Part shown: piece by piece, positions 18,753 to 26,513 of the stretch
Position numbering within the stretch: position 1 is the first letter of the stretch
How the letters are laid out: every line of letters begins with the position of its first letter
Source: Allorhizobium pseudoryzae
GTDB taxonomy: Bacteria; Pseudomonadota; Alphaproteobacteria; Rhizobiales; Rhizobiaceae
Assembly: GCF_011046245.1 (NCBI RefSeq)
Contig: NZ_CP049241.1
Location: 1,876,001 to 1,940,000 of the forward strand
DNA length: 64,000 bases
Direction: 5' to 3'
Position numbers and translations under genes: made by a program
Notes under the pieces: model-generated
Database searches by the model: none
What the model was told of the DNA's origin: nothing
What the model saw: the letters and a program-made list of their open reading frames with translations, nothing else

Positions 18753-19940
18753 ATGACCATTGAAGCGAGCAAATCCGAACAGAAATCCGCGCGAATCCGG
18801 CTGGGCATGGTCGGCGGTGGGCAGGGGGCTTTCATCGGCGCCGTGCACCGCATGGCCGCAAGGCTCGACGATCATTATGACCTCGTGGCGGGTGCCCTGT
18901 CGTCCACGCCGGAAAAATCCATGGCATCCGGCCGCGATCTCGGCCTCGATCCGGCGCGCTGCTACGGTTCCTTCGAGGAAATGGCCGAGAAGGAGGCGCT
19001 GAGGCAGGATGGCATCGAGGCCGTCTCGATCGTGACGCCCAACCACGTGCATTTTGCCGCGGCCAAGGCATTTCTCGAGCGCGGCATCCATGTGATCTGC
19101 GACAAGCCGCTGACCTCCAACCTCGAAGACGCCAAAAAGCTGAAGGCGGTGGCGGACAAGGCGAAGGCGCTGTTCATCCTCACCCACAATTACACCGGCT
19201 ACCCCATGGTGCGCCATGCGCGCGAACTGGTGCAGACGGGCGAGCTGGGCGAGATCCGGCTGGTGCAGATGGAATATCCGCAGGACTGGCTGAGCGAACC
19301 GGTGGAGCAGACGGGCGCCAAGCAGGCGGTCTGGCGCACCGACCCGGCCCAATCCGGCGCCGGCGGTTCGACGGGCGACATCGGCACGCATGCCTATAAT
19401 CTCGGTTGCTTCATCTCGGGTCTCGAACTCGACGAACTCGCGGCCGATGTCGATAGCTTCGTGCCGGGTCGGCGCCTCGATGACAATGCGCATGTGATGA
19501 TGCGCTTCAAGGCGCAGGATGGCGGTCGTCCGGCCAAGGGCCTGCTCTGGTGCAGCCAGGTCGCCGTCGGCCACGAGAACGGCCTGAAGGTCCGCGTCTA
19601 TGGTACAAAGGCGGGCCTTGAGTGGACGCAGGCCGACCCCAACTACCTGTGGTTCACGCGGCTTGGCGAACCGAAGCAGCTGATCACCCGCGGCGGCGCC
19701 GGTGCAGGGGCTGCCGCGGCGCGCGTGACCCGCATCCCGAGTGGCCACCCGGAGGGCTATCTGGAGGCTTTTGCGACGATCTATTCGGAGGCGGCAGCCG
19801 CGATCAACGCGGCGCGGGCCGGTACGCCCGTCGATCCCTCCGTCGTCTATCCGACAGTGGATGACGGGGTGAAGGGGGTCACCTTCGTGACCGCCTGCAT
19901 CGAAAGCGGCAAGCAGAACGGCGCCTGGGTGAAGGTCTGA
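18753..19940 (+). CDS. Gfo/Idh/MocA family NAD(P)-dependent oxidoreductase
   Basis: A 395-aa dehydrogenase. The Rossmann nucleotide-binding loop GMVGGGQGAF is near residue 18. The family EKP motif appears as CDKP near residue 116, with Asp replacing Glu and the catalytic Lys kept. The catalytic Asp/His pair is in STGDIGTHAYN near residue 209. These proteins oxidise sugars, inositols or glycosides, commonly at a ring hydroxyl. AGGAGGAG precedes the ATG. It lies downstream of the TIM-barrel isomerase and upstream of a beta-glucosidase, suggesting shared sugar or glycoside catabolism. Confidence 0.88.
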   Translation: MTIEASKSEQKSARIRLGMVGGGQGAFIGAVHRMAARLDDHYDLVAGALSSTPEKSMASGRDLGLDPARCYGSFEEMAEKEALRQDGIEAVSIVTPNHVHFAAAKAFLERGIHVICDKPLTSNLEDAKKLKAVADKAKALFILTHNYTGYPMVRHARELVQTGELGEIRLVQMEYPQDWLSEPVEQTGAKQAVWRTDPAQSGAGGSTGDIGTHAYNLGCFISGLELDELAADVDSFVPGRRLDDNAHVMMRFKAQDGGRPAKGLLWCSQVAVGHENGLKVRVYGTKAGLEWTQADPNYLWFTRLGEPKQLITRGGAGAGAAAARVTRIPSGHPEGYLEAFATIYSEAAAAINAARAGTPVDPSVVYPTVDDGVKGVTFVTACIESGKQNGAWVKV

Positions 19941-20036
19941 CGCCCAACAGTGCGGAATAGAGGCAGTTTGAGCAAATGGCGTAACATCCTTTCCAAGGTG
20001 CTGTGCGAAAGGATGGCAGTCTCACGGAGGTTCTGA

Positions 20037-20456
20037 ATGCCGTTTTACGTCAAGCTGCTGTTCTCCTGCCTGCTGTTTGGCATCGCTCTGGTGAACGCGG
20101 GCCATGCGCAGGATGTGGGGGCCGATTATCTCGGCCCCTGGAAGCAGGTGGCTTCCAATGCGGGCCGCTGCGACCGATGTGAAATCCGCTTCGATAGCGC
20201 ATCGGGCCAGATGATCGTGACCGCCAATAATGGTTGGACGGCCCGTGTCGGAATGGTAAGAAACGGACGAATGACGGAGCTGCAGGGCCAGGGGGCCTGG
20301 AGCTCTACCCTCCGGGGCAATCTTCGCGGCCACCGTTTCGACGTGACCTTCAGACTGGTGGGCGATGAGCTCTATCTGTCGATGCGAATGATAGACCCGA
20401 CGGCGAAACCACGCTTTGTCAAAGGCGTTTTCCAACGGCACTGGCTTGGCTCCTGA
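20037..20456 (+). CDS. small secreted protein of unknown function
   Basis: A 139-aa protein with a clear N-terminal signal sequence (hydrophobic core LLFSCLLFGIALV, cleavage expected after GHA) and a compact beta-rich body. Two cysteines form a CDRC pair near residue 45 and could be a disulfide in the periplasm. I do not recognise a family. CGGAGG lies 9 bases before the ATG. A 9-bp inverted repeat (19985-19993 against 20007-20015) is just upstream. It is 20 bases from the beta-glucosidase gene and probably co-transcribed with it. Confidence 0.7.
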   Translation: MPFYVKLLFSCLLFGIALVNAGHAQDVGADYLGPWKQVASNAGRCDRCEIRFDSASGQMIVTANNGWTARVGMVRNGRMTELQGQGAWSSTLRGNLRGHRFDVTFRLVGDELYLSMRMIDPTAKPRFVKGVFQRHWLGS

Positions 20457-20475
20457 TGCATGACAGAAGAGAACG

Positions 20476-21849
20476 ATGACCGATCCTAAAATTCTCGCAG
20501 ACCGCTTTCCCGGTGACTTCCTGTTTGGGGTCGCAACCGCCGCCTACCAGATCGAAGGTGCGGTGAAGGCGGACGGCCGAAAGGCCTCCATCTGGGACTC
20601 CTTCTCGCATATGCCGGGCCGGGTCTTCGAGGGCCATACGGGCGATGTGGCCTGTGATCACTACAATCGGCTTGAGGCGGATCTGGACCTGATCAAGGAC
20701 ATGGGCGTCGATGGCTATCGTTTCTCCATTGCCTGGCCGCGCATCATTCCGGACGGCGTCGGCCGCATCAATGAGCCCGGGCTCGATTTCTACGATCGCC
20801 TGCTCGATGGCTGCAGGGCGCGCGGCATCAAGACCTACGCGACGCTCTACCACTGGGACCTGCCCCTGGCCTTGATGGGAGACGGCGGCTGGGCCGCGCG
20901 CTCCACGGCCTATGCCTTCCAGCGTTATGCCAAGGTGGTGATGGCGCGTCTCGGCGACCGGCTGGATGCGGTGGCCACCTTCAACGAACCCTGGTGCTCG
21001 GTCTGGCTCAGCCACCTCTACGGCATCCATGCGCCCGGCGAGCGCAACATGCAGGCGGCGTTGCATGCGCTCCATCACACCAACCTGGCCCATGGTCTGG
21101 CGGTGGAAGCCGTTCGCCATGTCACGCCGACGGTGCCGGTCGGGCTGGTGCTGAATGCCCATTCGGTGGTGGCCGGGTCGAGCAGCGAAGCGGACAAGAA
21201 GGCAGCCGAGCGTGCCGTCGATTTCCATAACGGTGCCTTCTTCGATCCGGTCTTCAAGGGGCATTATCCGGAAAGCCTGATGTCGGCGCTCGGAGACCGG
21301 ATGCCGCTGATCGAAGACGGCGACCTTGCCATCATCAGCCAGAAGCTCGACTGGTGGGGCCTCAATTATTACACGCCGATGCGCGTCGCCGACGATGCCA
21401 CCGCAGGAGCCGAGTTCCCGGCCACGAAGGCGGCGCCCTTCGTCAATCCGGAAAAGACCGATATCGGCTGGGAGATCTTCCCCTCCGCCATGGCTGATCT
21501 CGTCGCAGACCTCTACAAGCGTTACGACCTGCCGGAATTCTACATCACCGAAAACGGTGCCGCCTACAATATGGAGGTGGTCAACGGCGAGGTGGATGAC
21601 CAGCCGCGCCTCGACTATTACGCGGAGCATCTTTCGGTCTGCGCCGACCTGATCCGCGACGGTTTTCCGCTGAAAGGCTATTTTGCCTGGAGCCTGATGG
21701 ACAATTTCGAATGGGCGGAAGGTTACCGCATGCGCTTCGGCCTCGTGCATGTCGATTACGAGACGCAGGAGCGGACATTCAAGAAAAGCGGCAAATGGTA
21801 TCGGGAACTCGCAAGCCAGTTTCCAAAGGGTAACCATAAGCTGCGTTAA
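20476..21849 (+). CDS. bglA: GH1 family beta-glucosidase
   Basis: Glycoside hydrolase family 1 enzyme, 457 aa, the standard length. The N-terminal signature is FLFGVATAAYQIEGA. The acid/base Glu is in TFNEPW near residue 172 and the nucleophile Glu in YITENGA near residue 359. The C-terminal GYFAWSLMDNFEWAEGY is typical. No signal peptide is seen, so it acts in the cytoplasm on imported beta-glucosides or disaccharides, consistent with a sugar importer and sugar oxidoreductase upstream. Confidence 0.95.
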   Translation: MTDPKILADRFPGDFLFGVATAAYQIEGAVKADGRKASIWDSFSHMPGRVFEGHTGDVACDHYNRLEADLDLIKDMGVDGYRFSIAWPRIIPDGVGRINEPGLDFYDRLLDGCRARGIKTYATLYHWDLPLALMGDGGWAARSTAYAFQRYAKVVMARLGDRLDAVATFNEPWCSVWLSHLYGIHAPGERNMQAALHALHHTNLAHGLAVEAVRHVTPTVPVGLVLNAHSVVAGSSSEADKKAAERAVDFHNGAFFDPVFKGHYPESLMSALGDRMPLIEDGDLAIISQKLDWWGLNYYTPMRVADDATAGAEFPATKAAPFVNPEKTDIGWEIFPSAMADLVADLYKRYDLPEFYITENGAAYNMEVVNGEVDDQPRLDYYAEHLSVCADLIRDGFPLKGYFAWSLMDNFEWAEGYRMRFGLVHVDYETQERTFKKSGKWYRELASQFPKGNHKLR

Positions 21850-21944
21850 TCTTCCCGTTCTATCCTTTGTGTACGGTAGCGGGGATGGGCGCCGTGGCGT
21901 TGCGCCTTAGTTCACTCCGCAACTTGCAACATGGAGAGACTGCA

Positions 21945-22694
21945 ATGGCGGTGGGATGCGCGGGTTGCCGCGACGGTCAGGCGTTCGCGCTGCCGTTTTC
22001 GATGGCCTTTCAGCCGATTGTCGATCTCGACAGCGGCAAGACCTTTGCGCATGAGGCTCTGGTGCGCGGCGTGACGGGAGAAGGCGCTTACCACGTCCTC
22101 TCTGCCGTGACCGACGAGAACCGCTATGCCTTTGATCAGCAGTGTCGTGTCCGGGCCCTGGAACTGGCCGCTCGGCAGCTGTCGGCCACATCGGATGAGA
22201 AGCTCTCGATCAATTTCATGCCGAATGCGGTTTATGAGCCTCGTGCCTGTATTCGGCTGACGCTGGCGACGGCGGAGCGTTTGAACTTCGCGCCGGAGCG
22301 GATCATCTTCGAATTCACCGAAAGCGAGCGGGTGGATACCGACCATCTGCTGTCCATCCTGAAGACCTACCGGCAGATCGGCTTCCGGACGGCGATCGAT
22401 GATTTTGGCGCCGGTCATGCGGGCCTCAACCTGCTCGCTCGCTTCCAGCCTGACATCGTCAAACTCGACATGGACCTGATCCGCGACATCGACCGCGAGC
22501 CCGCCAAACAGATTGTCGTGAAACACACGCTCGCCATGCTGCGGGATTTCGACATCATGCCGGTCTGCGAAGGTGTGGAAACGGCGGAGGAACTGAAAGT
22601 TCTCCAGGATTTCGGCGTCACCCTGTTCCAGGGCTATCTCTTTGCCAAGCCTGCTTTCGAGGCCTTCGCGCAGCCCGTTCTGCGGTCCGCCTGA
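21945..22694 (+). CDS. EAL domain c-di-GMP phosphodiesterase
   Basis: A 249-aa protein consisting of little more than one EAL domain. The key motifs are intact: EALVRG near residue 35, an FEFTES metal-site segment, IDDFGAG, KLDMDL and CEGVET, so it should be able to hydrolyse cyclic di-GMP. The N-terminus holds a CAGC pair within the first ten residues, which could bind metal or be redox-active. The ATG at 21945 follows GGAGAG; an in-frame upstream start at 21867 is less likely. It has no sensor domain or membrane segment. Confidence 0.85.
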   Translation: MAVGCAGCRDGQAFALPFSMAFQPIVDLDSGKTFAHEALVRGVTGEGAYHVLSAVTDENRYAFDQQCRVRALELAARQLSATSDEKLSINFMPNAVYEPRACIRLTLATAERLNFAPERIIFEFTESERVDTDHLLSILKTYRQIGFRTAIDDFGAGHAGLNLLARFQPDIVKLDMDLIRDIDREPAKQIVVKHTLAMLRDFDIMPVCEGVETAEELKVLQDFGVTLFQGYLFAKPAFEAFAQPVLRSA

Positions 22695-22770
22695 GCCAGC
22701 GTGCCGCCGGTCGAAATCGGTGGTTACTGAAAAGTGCCTCCTTGTATGGGCTCGTACCATCGCTATCTAC

Positions 22771-22800
22771 GCGCGGTCACACCGGCCGCGCTTTCTTTTT
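22771..22800 (+). terminator. possible terminator after the EAL gene
   Basis: Stem GCGCGG (22771-22776) against CCGCGC (22786-22791), then CTTTCTTTTT-like sequence. The loop is 9 bases. Confidence 0.5.
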
Positions 22801-22851
22801 GACCTCCCACTGGAAGCCGGCCATTATCCACCGTCTGAAAGTGAAGAGCTC

Positions 22852-23484
22852 ATGCTTCTCGAAAAACTGAATTGGCGTTACGCCACCAAGAAGATGGACC
22901 CGTCGAAGACCGTGTCCGAAGACAAGGTCGAACGCATCATCGAAGCCGCCCGCCTGGCACCGACCTCCAGTGGTCTGCAGCCTTTCGAGGTGATCGTCGT
23001 GACGAACAAGGATGTGCTGGCGAAGATCCGCGAGGTTGCCTGGAACCAGGCGCAGATCACCGACGGCTCGCACCTGCTGGTGTTTGCAGCCTGGGACAAC
23101 TACACGGTCGAGCGCATCAACACGATGTTCGATCTCGTCAATGCCGAGCGCGGTTTCACCAACGAGGGTTGGGAAAACTACCGCCAGATGCTGCTTAACA
23201 CCTATCCCGGCCGCGATGCCGAAACGAACTTCCAGCACGCCGCGCGCCAGGCCTATATCGGCTTCGGCATGGCCATTGCCCAGGCTGCCTTCGAAGGTGT
23301 GGATGCCACGCCGATGGAGGGTTTCGAGCCGGCCAAGGTGGATGAAATCCTCGGCCTGCGCGAACGCGGCCTGCGCTCCGTTACCCTGCTGCCGCTCGGA
23401 TACCGCCAGACCGAGGGTGACTGGCTGGCCAACCTCAAGAAGGTCCGCCGTGCCCGCGAAGATTTCGTCTCCGTGGTGAAATAA
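22852..23484 (+). CDS. nitroreductase-family NAD(P)H-dependent oxidoreductase
   Basis: A 210-aa flavoenzyme of the nitroreductase fold. The FMN-binding start (NWRYATKKMDP) is followed by the RLAPTSSGLQPFEV motif near residue 38, and the C-terminal flavin-contact region is LLPLGYRQTEGDW. It resembles the NfsB/YfkO/MhqN group, which reduces nitroaromatics or quinones with FMN. The ATG at 22852 is chosen because the family N-terminus begins there; upstream in-frame sequence overlaps the previous gene. It is monocistronic by its flanking terminators. Confidence 0.85.
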   Translation: MLLEKLNWRYATKKMDPSKTVSEDKVERIIEAARLAPTSSGLQPFEVIVVTNKDVLAKIREVAWNQAQITDGSHLLVFAAWDNYTVERINTMFDLVNAERGFTNEGWENYRQMLLNTYPGRDAETNFQHAARQAYIGFGMAIAQAAFEGVDATPMEGFEPAKVDEILGLRERGLRSVTLLPLGYRQTEGDWLANLKKVRRAREDFVSVVK

Positions 23485-23490
23485 GTGCAT

Positions 23491-23520
23491 CGGCGCTGCC
23501 CGACACACCGGGCGGCGCCG
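23491..23520 (+). terminator. terminator-like hairpin after the nitroreductase gene
   Basis: A 12-pair stem (CGGCGCTGCCCG against CGGGCGGCGCCG) with loop ACACAC, 7 bases after the stop codon. The T-rich stretch comes about 13 bases later, so it may act partly as an mRNA-stabilising end. Confidence 0.6.
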
Positions 23521-23753
23521 CATGTCGCACGATTTTTTCGCATTTTTGCCATATGAAGAATTTCATTTCTATCCATTTGTCTGCTGCGGTGCGATAAGAC
23601 GGACAGTCATCAGCGGCGAGCACGATTGCCCGCCACGAAAGGGGAACGTCAGGGATGTTGAAACGGCGTACCATGCGTCGAATGTGTCGCTCGATCTGAA
23701 CCGAGCCACGCCCTGATTGCGCCTCAGAAGGCGCCACCAAAAACGAGTTTTCC
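23521..23753 (+). other. metN leader region, no gene seen
   Basis: About 230 bases between the terminator and metN. It has an AT-rich promoter-like segment with a short inverted repeat ATGAA-GAAT-TTCAT (23553-23566), then a GC-rich part. I looked for a SAM-II or other SAM riboswitch, which would suit a methionine transporter, and did not recognise one. A 64-codon open frame here has no family features or good ribosome binding site. Confidence 0.4.
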
Positions 23754-24875
23754 ATGCTGTCCATTCCCGATACCACGTCACCCGCACGCGCTGGTGCGTC
23801 CGGTTTTTCCCCCGCCACTGCCGTCGCCCCGGCCATGGTCTCCTTTGAAGGGGTCACCAAGCGTTTCCCGGATCGCGGTGGTCAGGGGGAATTCACCGCG
23901 CTTGCCGGCGTCGATTACACGGTGCCGAAGGGTGCCATCACCGGCATCATCGGTCGCTCCGGTGCCGGCAAGTCAACGCTCATCCGGCTCGTCAACGGCC
24001 TGGAACTGCCGACATCCGGCACCGTGCTGGTGGACGGCGTCGATGTGACGGCGCTGTCGGAGCGGGGCCTCCGCGATCTGCGCCGTCAAGTCGGCATGAT
24101 CTTCCAGCACTTCAATCTGTTGTCGTCCCGCACAGTGTTCGACAATGTGGCGCTGCCGCTCGAAATCGCGGGCCTGACGGCCAAGGCCATCCGGGAACGG
24201 GTCGAGCCGCTTCTGGATCTGGTCGGCCTTTCGGACAAGGCCAAACGGTATCCGGCCGAACTCTCCGGCGGCCAGAAACAGCGCGTCGGCATTGCCCGCG
24301 CGCTTGCCACCGAACCGAAGCTGCTCCTGTCCGACGAAGCGACGTCTGCACTCGATCCGGAAACAACACAGTCGATCCTCGATCTCATCAAGCGCATCAA
24401 CCGAGAGCTTGACCTGACCGTGCTTCTGATCACCCACGAGATGGAGGTGGTGAAGTCGATTGCCTCCGAGGTGGCGGTGATCGACAAGGGGCTGATCGTG
24501 GAAGCAGGCCGCACCTTCGACGTCTTTACCCGGCCGAAACACGAAACGACGCGGGCGCTGCTTTCCGGTCTCGCCGGAACCAAGCTGCCCGAAGCCATTG
24601 CCCGGCGTCTGATGGAAGAGCCGGCCTCCGCCGCGCGCGTCTACACGCGGATCACCTTCTTTGGCGCGACCGCCGAGCAGCCGCTGATCTCCCGGCTGAT
24701 GAGCGAGCTTGGCGCCGAGGTCAACATCATCACCGGGACGATCGATGAGATTGCCGGCGAACCCTACGGCTCGCTGGTGATCTCCTATCCCGCCGACGCG
24801 GCGATCGTTGCCCGCGCCGATGCCTTTTATGCCGAAACCGGCCTTTTGACGGAGGTGCTCGGTTATGGCGCCTGA
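23754..24875 (+). CDS. metN: D-methionine ABC transporter ATP-binding protein
   Basis: A 373-aa ATPase of the methionine uptake transporter family. The Walker A is GRSGAGKST near residue 67, the Q-loop region [12 protein letters not shown] follows, and the signature is LSGGQKQR with a Walker [13 protein letters not shown]. The C-terminal NIL/ACT-like domain (about residues 290-373), which binds methionine and inhibits transport in E. coli MetN, is present. metI starts 11 bases before the metN stop. Confidence 0.93.
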   Translation: MLSIPDTTSPARAGASGFSPATAVAPAMVSFEGVTKRFPDRGGQGEFTALAGVDYTVPKGAITGIIGRSGAGKSTLIRLVNGLELPTSGTVLVDGVDVTALSERGLRDLRRQVGMIFQHFNLLSSRTVFDNVALPLEIAGLTAKAIRERVEPLLDLVGLSDKAKRYPAELSGGQKQRVGIARALATEPKLLLSDEATSALDPETTQSILDLIKRINRELDLTVLLITHEMEVVKSIASEVAVIDKGLIVEAGRTFDVFTRPKHETTRALLSGLAGTKLPEAIARRLMEEPASAARVYTRITFFGATAEQPLISRLMSELGAEVNIITGTIDEIAGEPYGSLVISYPADAAIVARADAFYAETGLLTEVLGYGA

Positions 24876-25533
24876 TATGCTCCTCGCCCTTCTCTGGAAG
24901 GCGCTCGTCCAGACTGTGCAGATGGTGGCGATTGCCGGCGCGATCGGTACGCTGATCGGCTTGCCGATCGGCGTCTTCCTCGCCACCAGCGGCAAGGGCG
25001 AACTGTTCGCCGCCCCCCTCGTCAATCGGGTCGTCGGCCTCATCGTCAATGCGGCGCGCTCAACGCCCTTCATCATTCTCGTCGTGGCGATCATTCCCTT
25101 CACGCGGCTCATCGCCGGCACCTCGATCGGCACCAATGCGGCGATCGTGCCGCTGACGATCGCGACCATTCCCTTCGTCGCGCGGCTGATCGAGGCGGCG
25201 ATCCGCGAGGTGGATCGTGGCCTGATCGAAGCGGCCCGTGCGATGGGCGCCAGCCGCTGGCAGATCGTCACCAAGGTTTTGATTGCCGAGGCGAAACCCG
25301 GCATCACGCTGGCACTGACGCTGACCCTCGTCAGCCTGATCGGCTATTCCGCCATGGTGGGCGCCGTCGGTGGCGGCGGGCTCGGTGATCTCGGTATCCG
25401 CTACGGCTACCAGCGCTTCATGCCGGAGGTGATGCTTGCCGTCGTCATCGTGCTGATCCTGCTGGTGCAGGCCGTCCAGAGCGCCGGCGATGGGCTCGCC
25501 CGCCGTTTCGACAAACGCAGCCGGAAGACCTGA
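24865..25533 (+). CDS. metI: D-methionine ABC transporter permease
   Basis: A 222-aa inner-membrane protein with five predicted helices. The cytoplasmic coupling motif is seen at [19 protein letters not shown], the EAA loop that contacts Met[22 protein letters not shown] is typical of MetI. The start overlaps the end of metN by 11 bases, indicating translational coupling. Confidence 0.94.
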   Translation: MAPDMLLALLWKALVQTVQMVAIAGAIGTLIGLPIGVFLATSGKGELFAAPLVNRVVGLIVNAARSTPFIILVVAIIPFTRLIAGTSIGTNAAIVPLTIATIPFVARLIEAAIREVDRGLIEAARAMGASRWQIVTKVLIAEAKPGITLALTLTLVSLIGYSAMVGAVGGGGLGDLGIRYGYQRFMPEVMLAVVIVLILLVQAVQSAGDGLARRFDKRSRKT

Positions 25534-25585
25534 GTCCCGCTGATCTTTTAAACAAGCAGACCCATACCATCCAAGGAGAGACCCC

Positions 25586-26365
25586 ATGAAGACGCTCATC
25601 CTCGCGGCCTCGTTTGCCGCCCTTCTGTCCGCCGGCGCGGCCTTCGCCGAAACCATCAAGATCGGCGTCACCCCCGGTCCACATGCGCAGATCATGGAAG
25701 AGGTGAAGAAGGTCGCGGCCGAGAAGGGCCTTGATCTCGATGTCCTGGAATTTTCCGATTACGTCGTGCCGAACCAGGCGCTTGCCGATGGCGACCTGCA
25801 GGCCAATTCCTTCCAGCACCAGCCTTATCTGGACAACCAGGTGAAGGATCGCGGTTTCGACCTCGTCAGCGTCGTACAGACGGTCAACTTCCCGATGGGC
25901 ATCTATTCCAAGAAGGTGAAGAGCCTGGATGAGCTGAAGGACGGTGCCTCCATCGCGATCCCGAACGATCCGACGAATGGTGGCCGGGCCCTGCTGATCC
26001 TCGCCGACAAGGGCCTGATCAAGCTGCGCGACGGTGCAGGTCTCAAGGTTTCGCCGGCCGATGTCGTCGAAAACCCGAAGAACTTCACCTTTGCCGAACT
26101 CGATGCCGCCCAGCTGCCGCGTGCGCTGGATGATGTGGATGCCTCCGTCATCAACACGAACTACGCACTGGAAGCCGGTCTCGACCCGGCCAAGGACCCG
26201 ATCGCCCGCGAAGGCGAGAAGGCCCCGTACATCAACGTGATCGCGGTGCGTTCGGCAGACAAGGATGCCGCCTGGGTCAAGACGCTGGTCGAATCCTATC
26301 ACAGTGCGAAGGTGAAGGATTTCGTCGCCAAGCAGTTCAAGGGCGCCGTCATCGCCGCCTGGTAA
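25586..26365 (+). CDS. metQ: D-methionine-binding periplasmic protein
   Basis: A 259-aa binding protein of the NlpA/MetQ family. The signal peptide ends AFA before ETIKIGVTPGPHAQIM. The pocket region (FSDYVVPNQALADGDLQANSFQH) and IAIPNDPTNGGRALL are typical. Unlike many MetQ proteins it has no lipobox cysteine at the cleavage site, so it is probably free in the periplasm. A CAAGGAGAG ribosome binding site precedes the ATG. Last gene of metNIQ. Confidence 0.93.
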   Translation: MKTLILAASFAALLSAGAAFAETIKIGVTPGPHAQIMEEVKKVAAEKGLDLDVLEFSDYVVPNQALADGDLQANSFQHQPYLDNQVKDRGFDLVSVVQTVNFPMGIYSKKVKSLDELKDGASIAIPNDPTNGGRALLILADKGLIKLRDGAGLKVSPADVVENPKNFTFAELDAAQLPRALDDVDASVINTNYALEAGLDPAKDPIAREGEKAPYINVIAVRSADKDAAWVKTLVESYHSAKVKDFVAKQFKGAVIAAW

Positions 26366-26385
26366 GCTCTCAATCACCGATCTGA

Positions 26386-26418
26386 AGGAAAGCCCTTTCT
26401 CGCGGAAGGGCTTTTCCT
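26386..26418 (+). terminator. terminator of the metNIQ operon
   Basis: Stem AAAGCCCTT (26389-26397) against AAGGGCTTT (26406-26414), 8-base loop, then T-rich sequence. Confidence 0.88.
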
Positions 26419-26513
26419 CTTTCGTGCCAAGGCCAATTGTCCTGAAATGTGCCGGCGTTAATCGGATCTGAACATTTTTTCATCATGGTCGGACCGGTAG
26501 TCAGGGCTATTGG

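Noticed and set aside
23522..23716. 64-codon open frame in the metN leader
   Set aside because: No ribosome binding site or family pattern; composition is unlike neighbouring genes.
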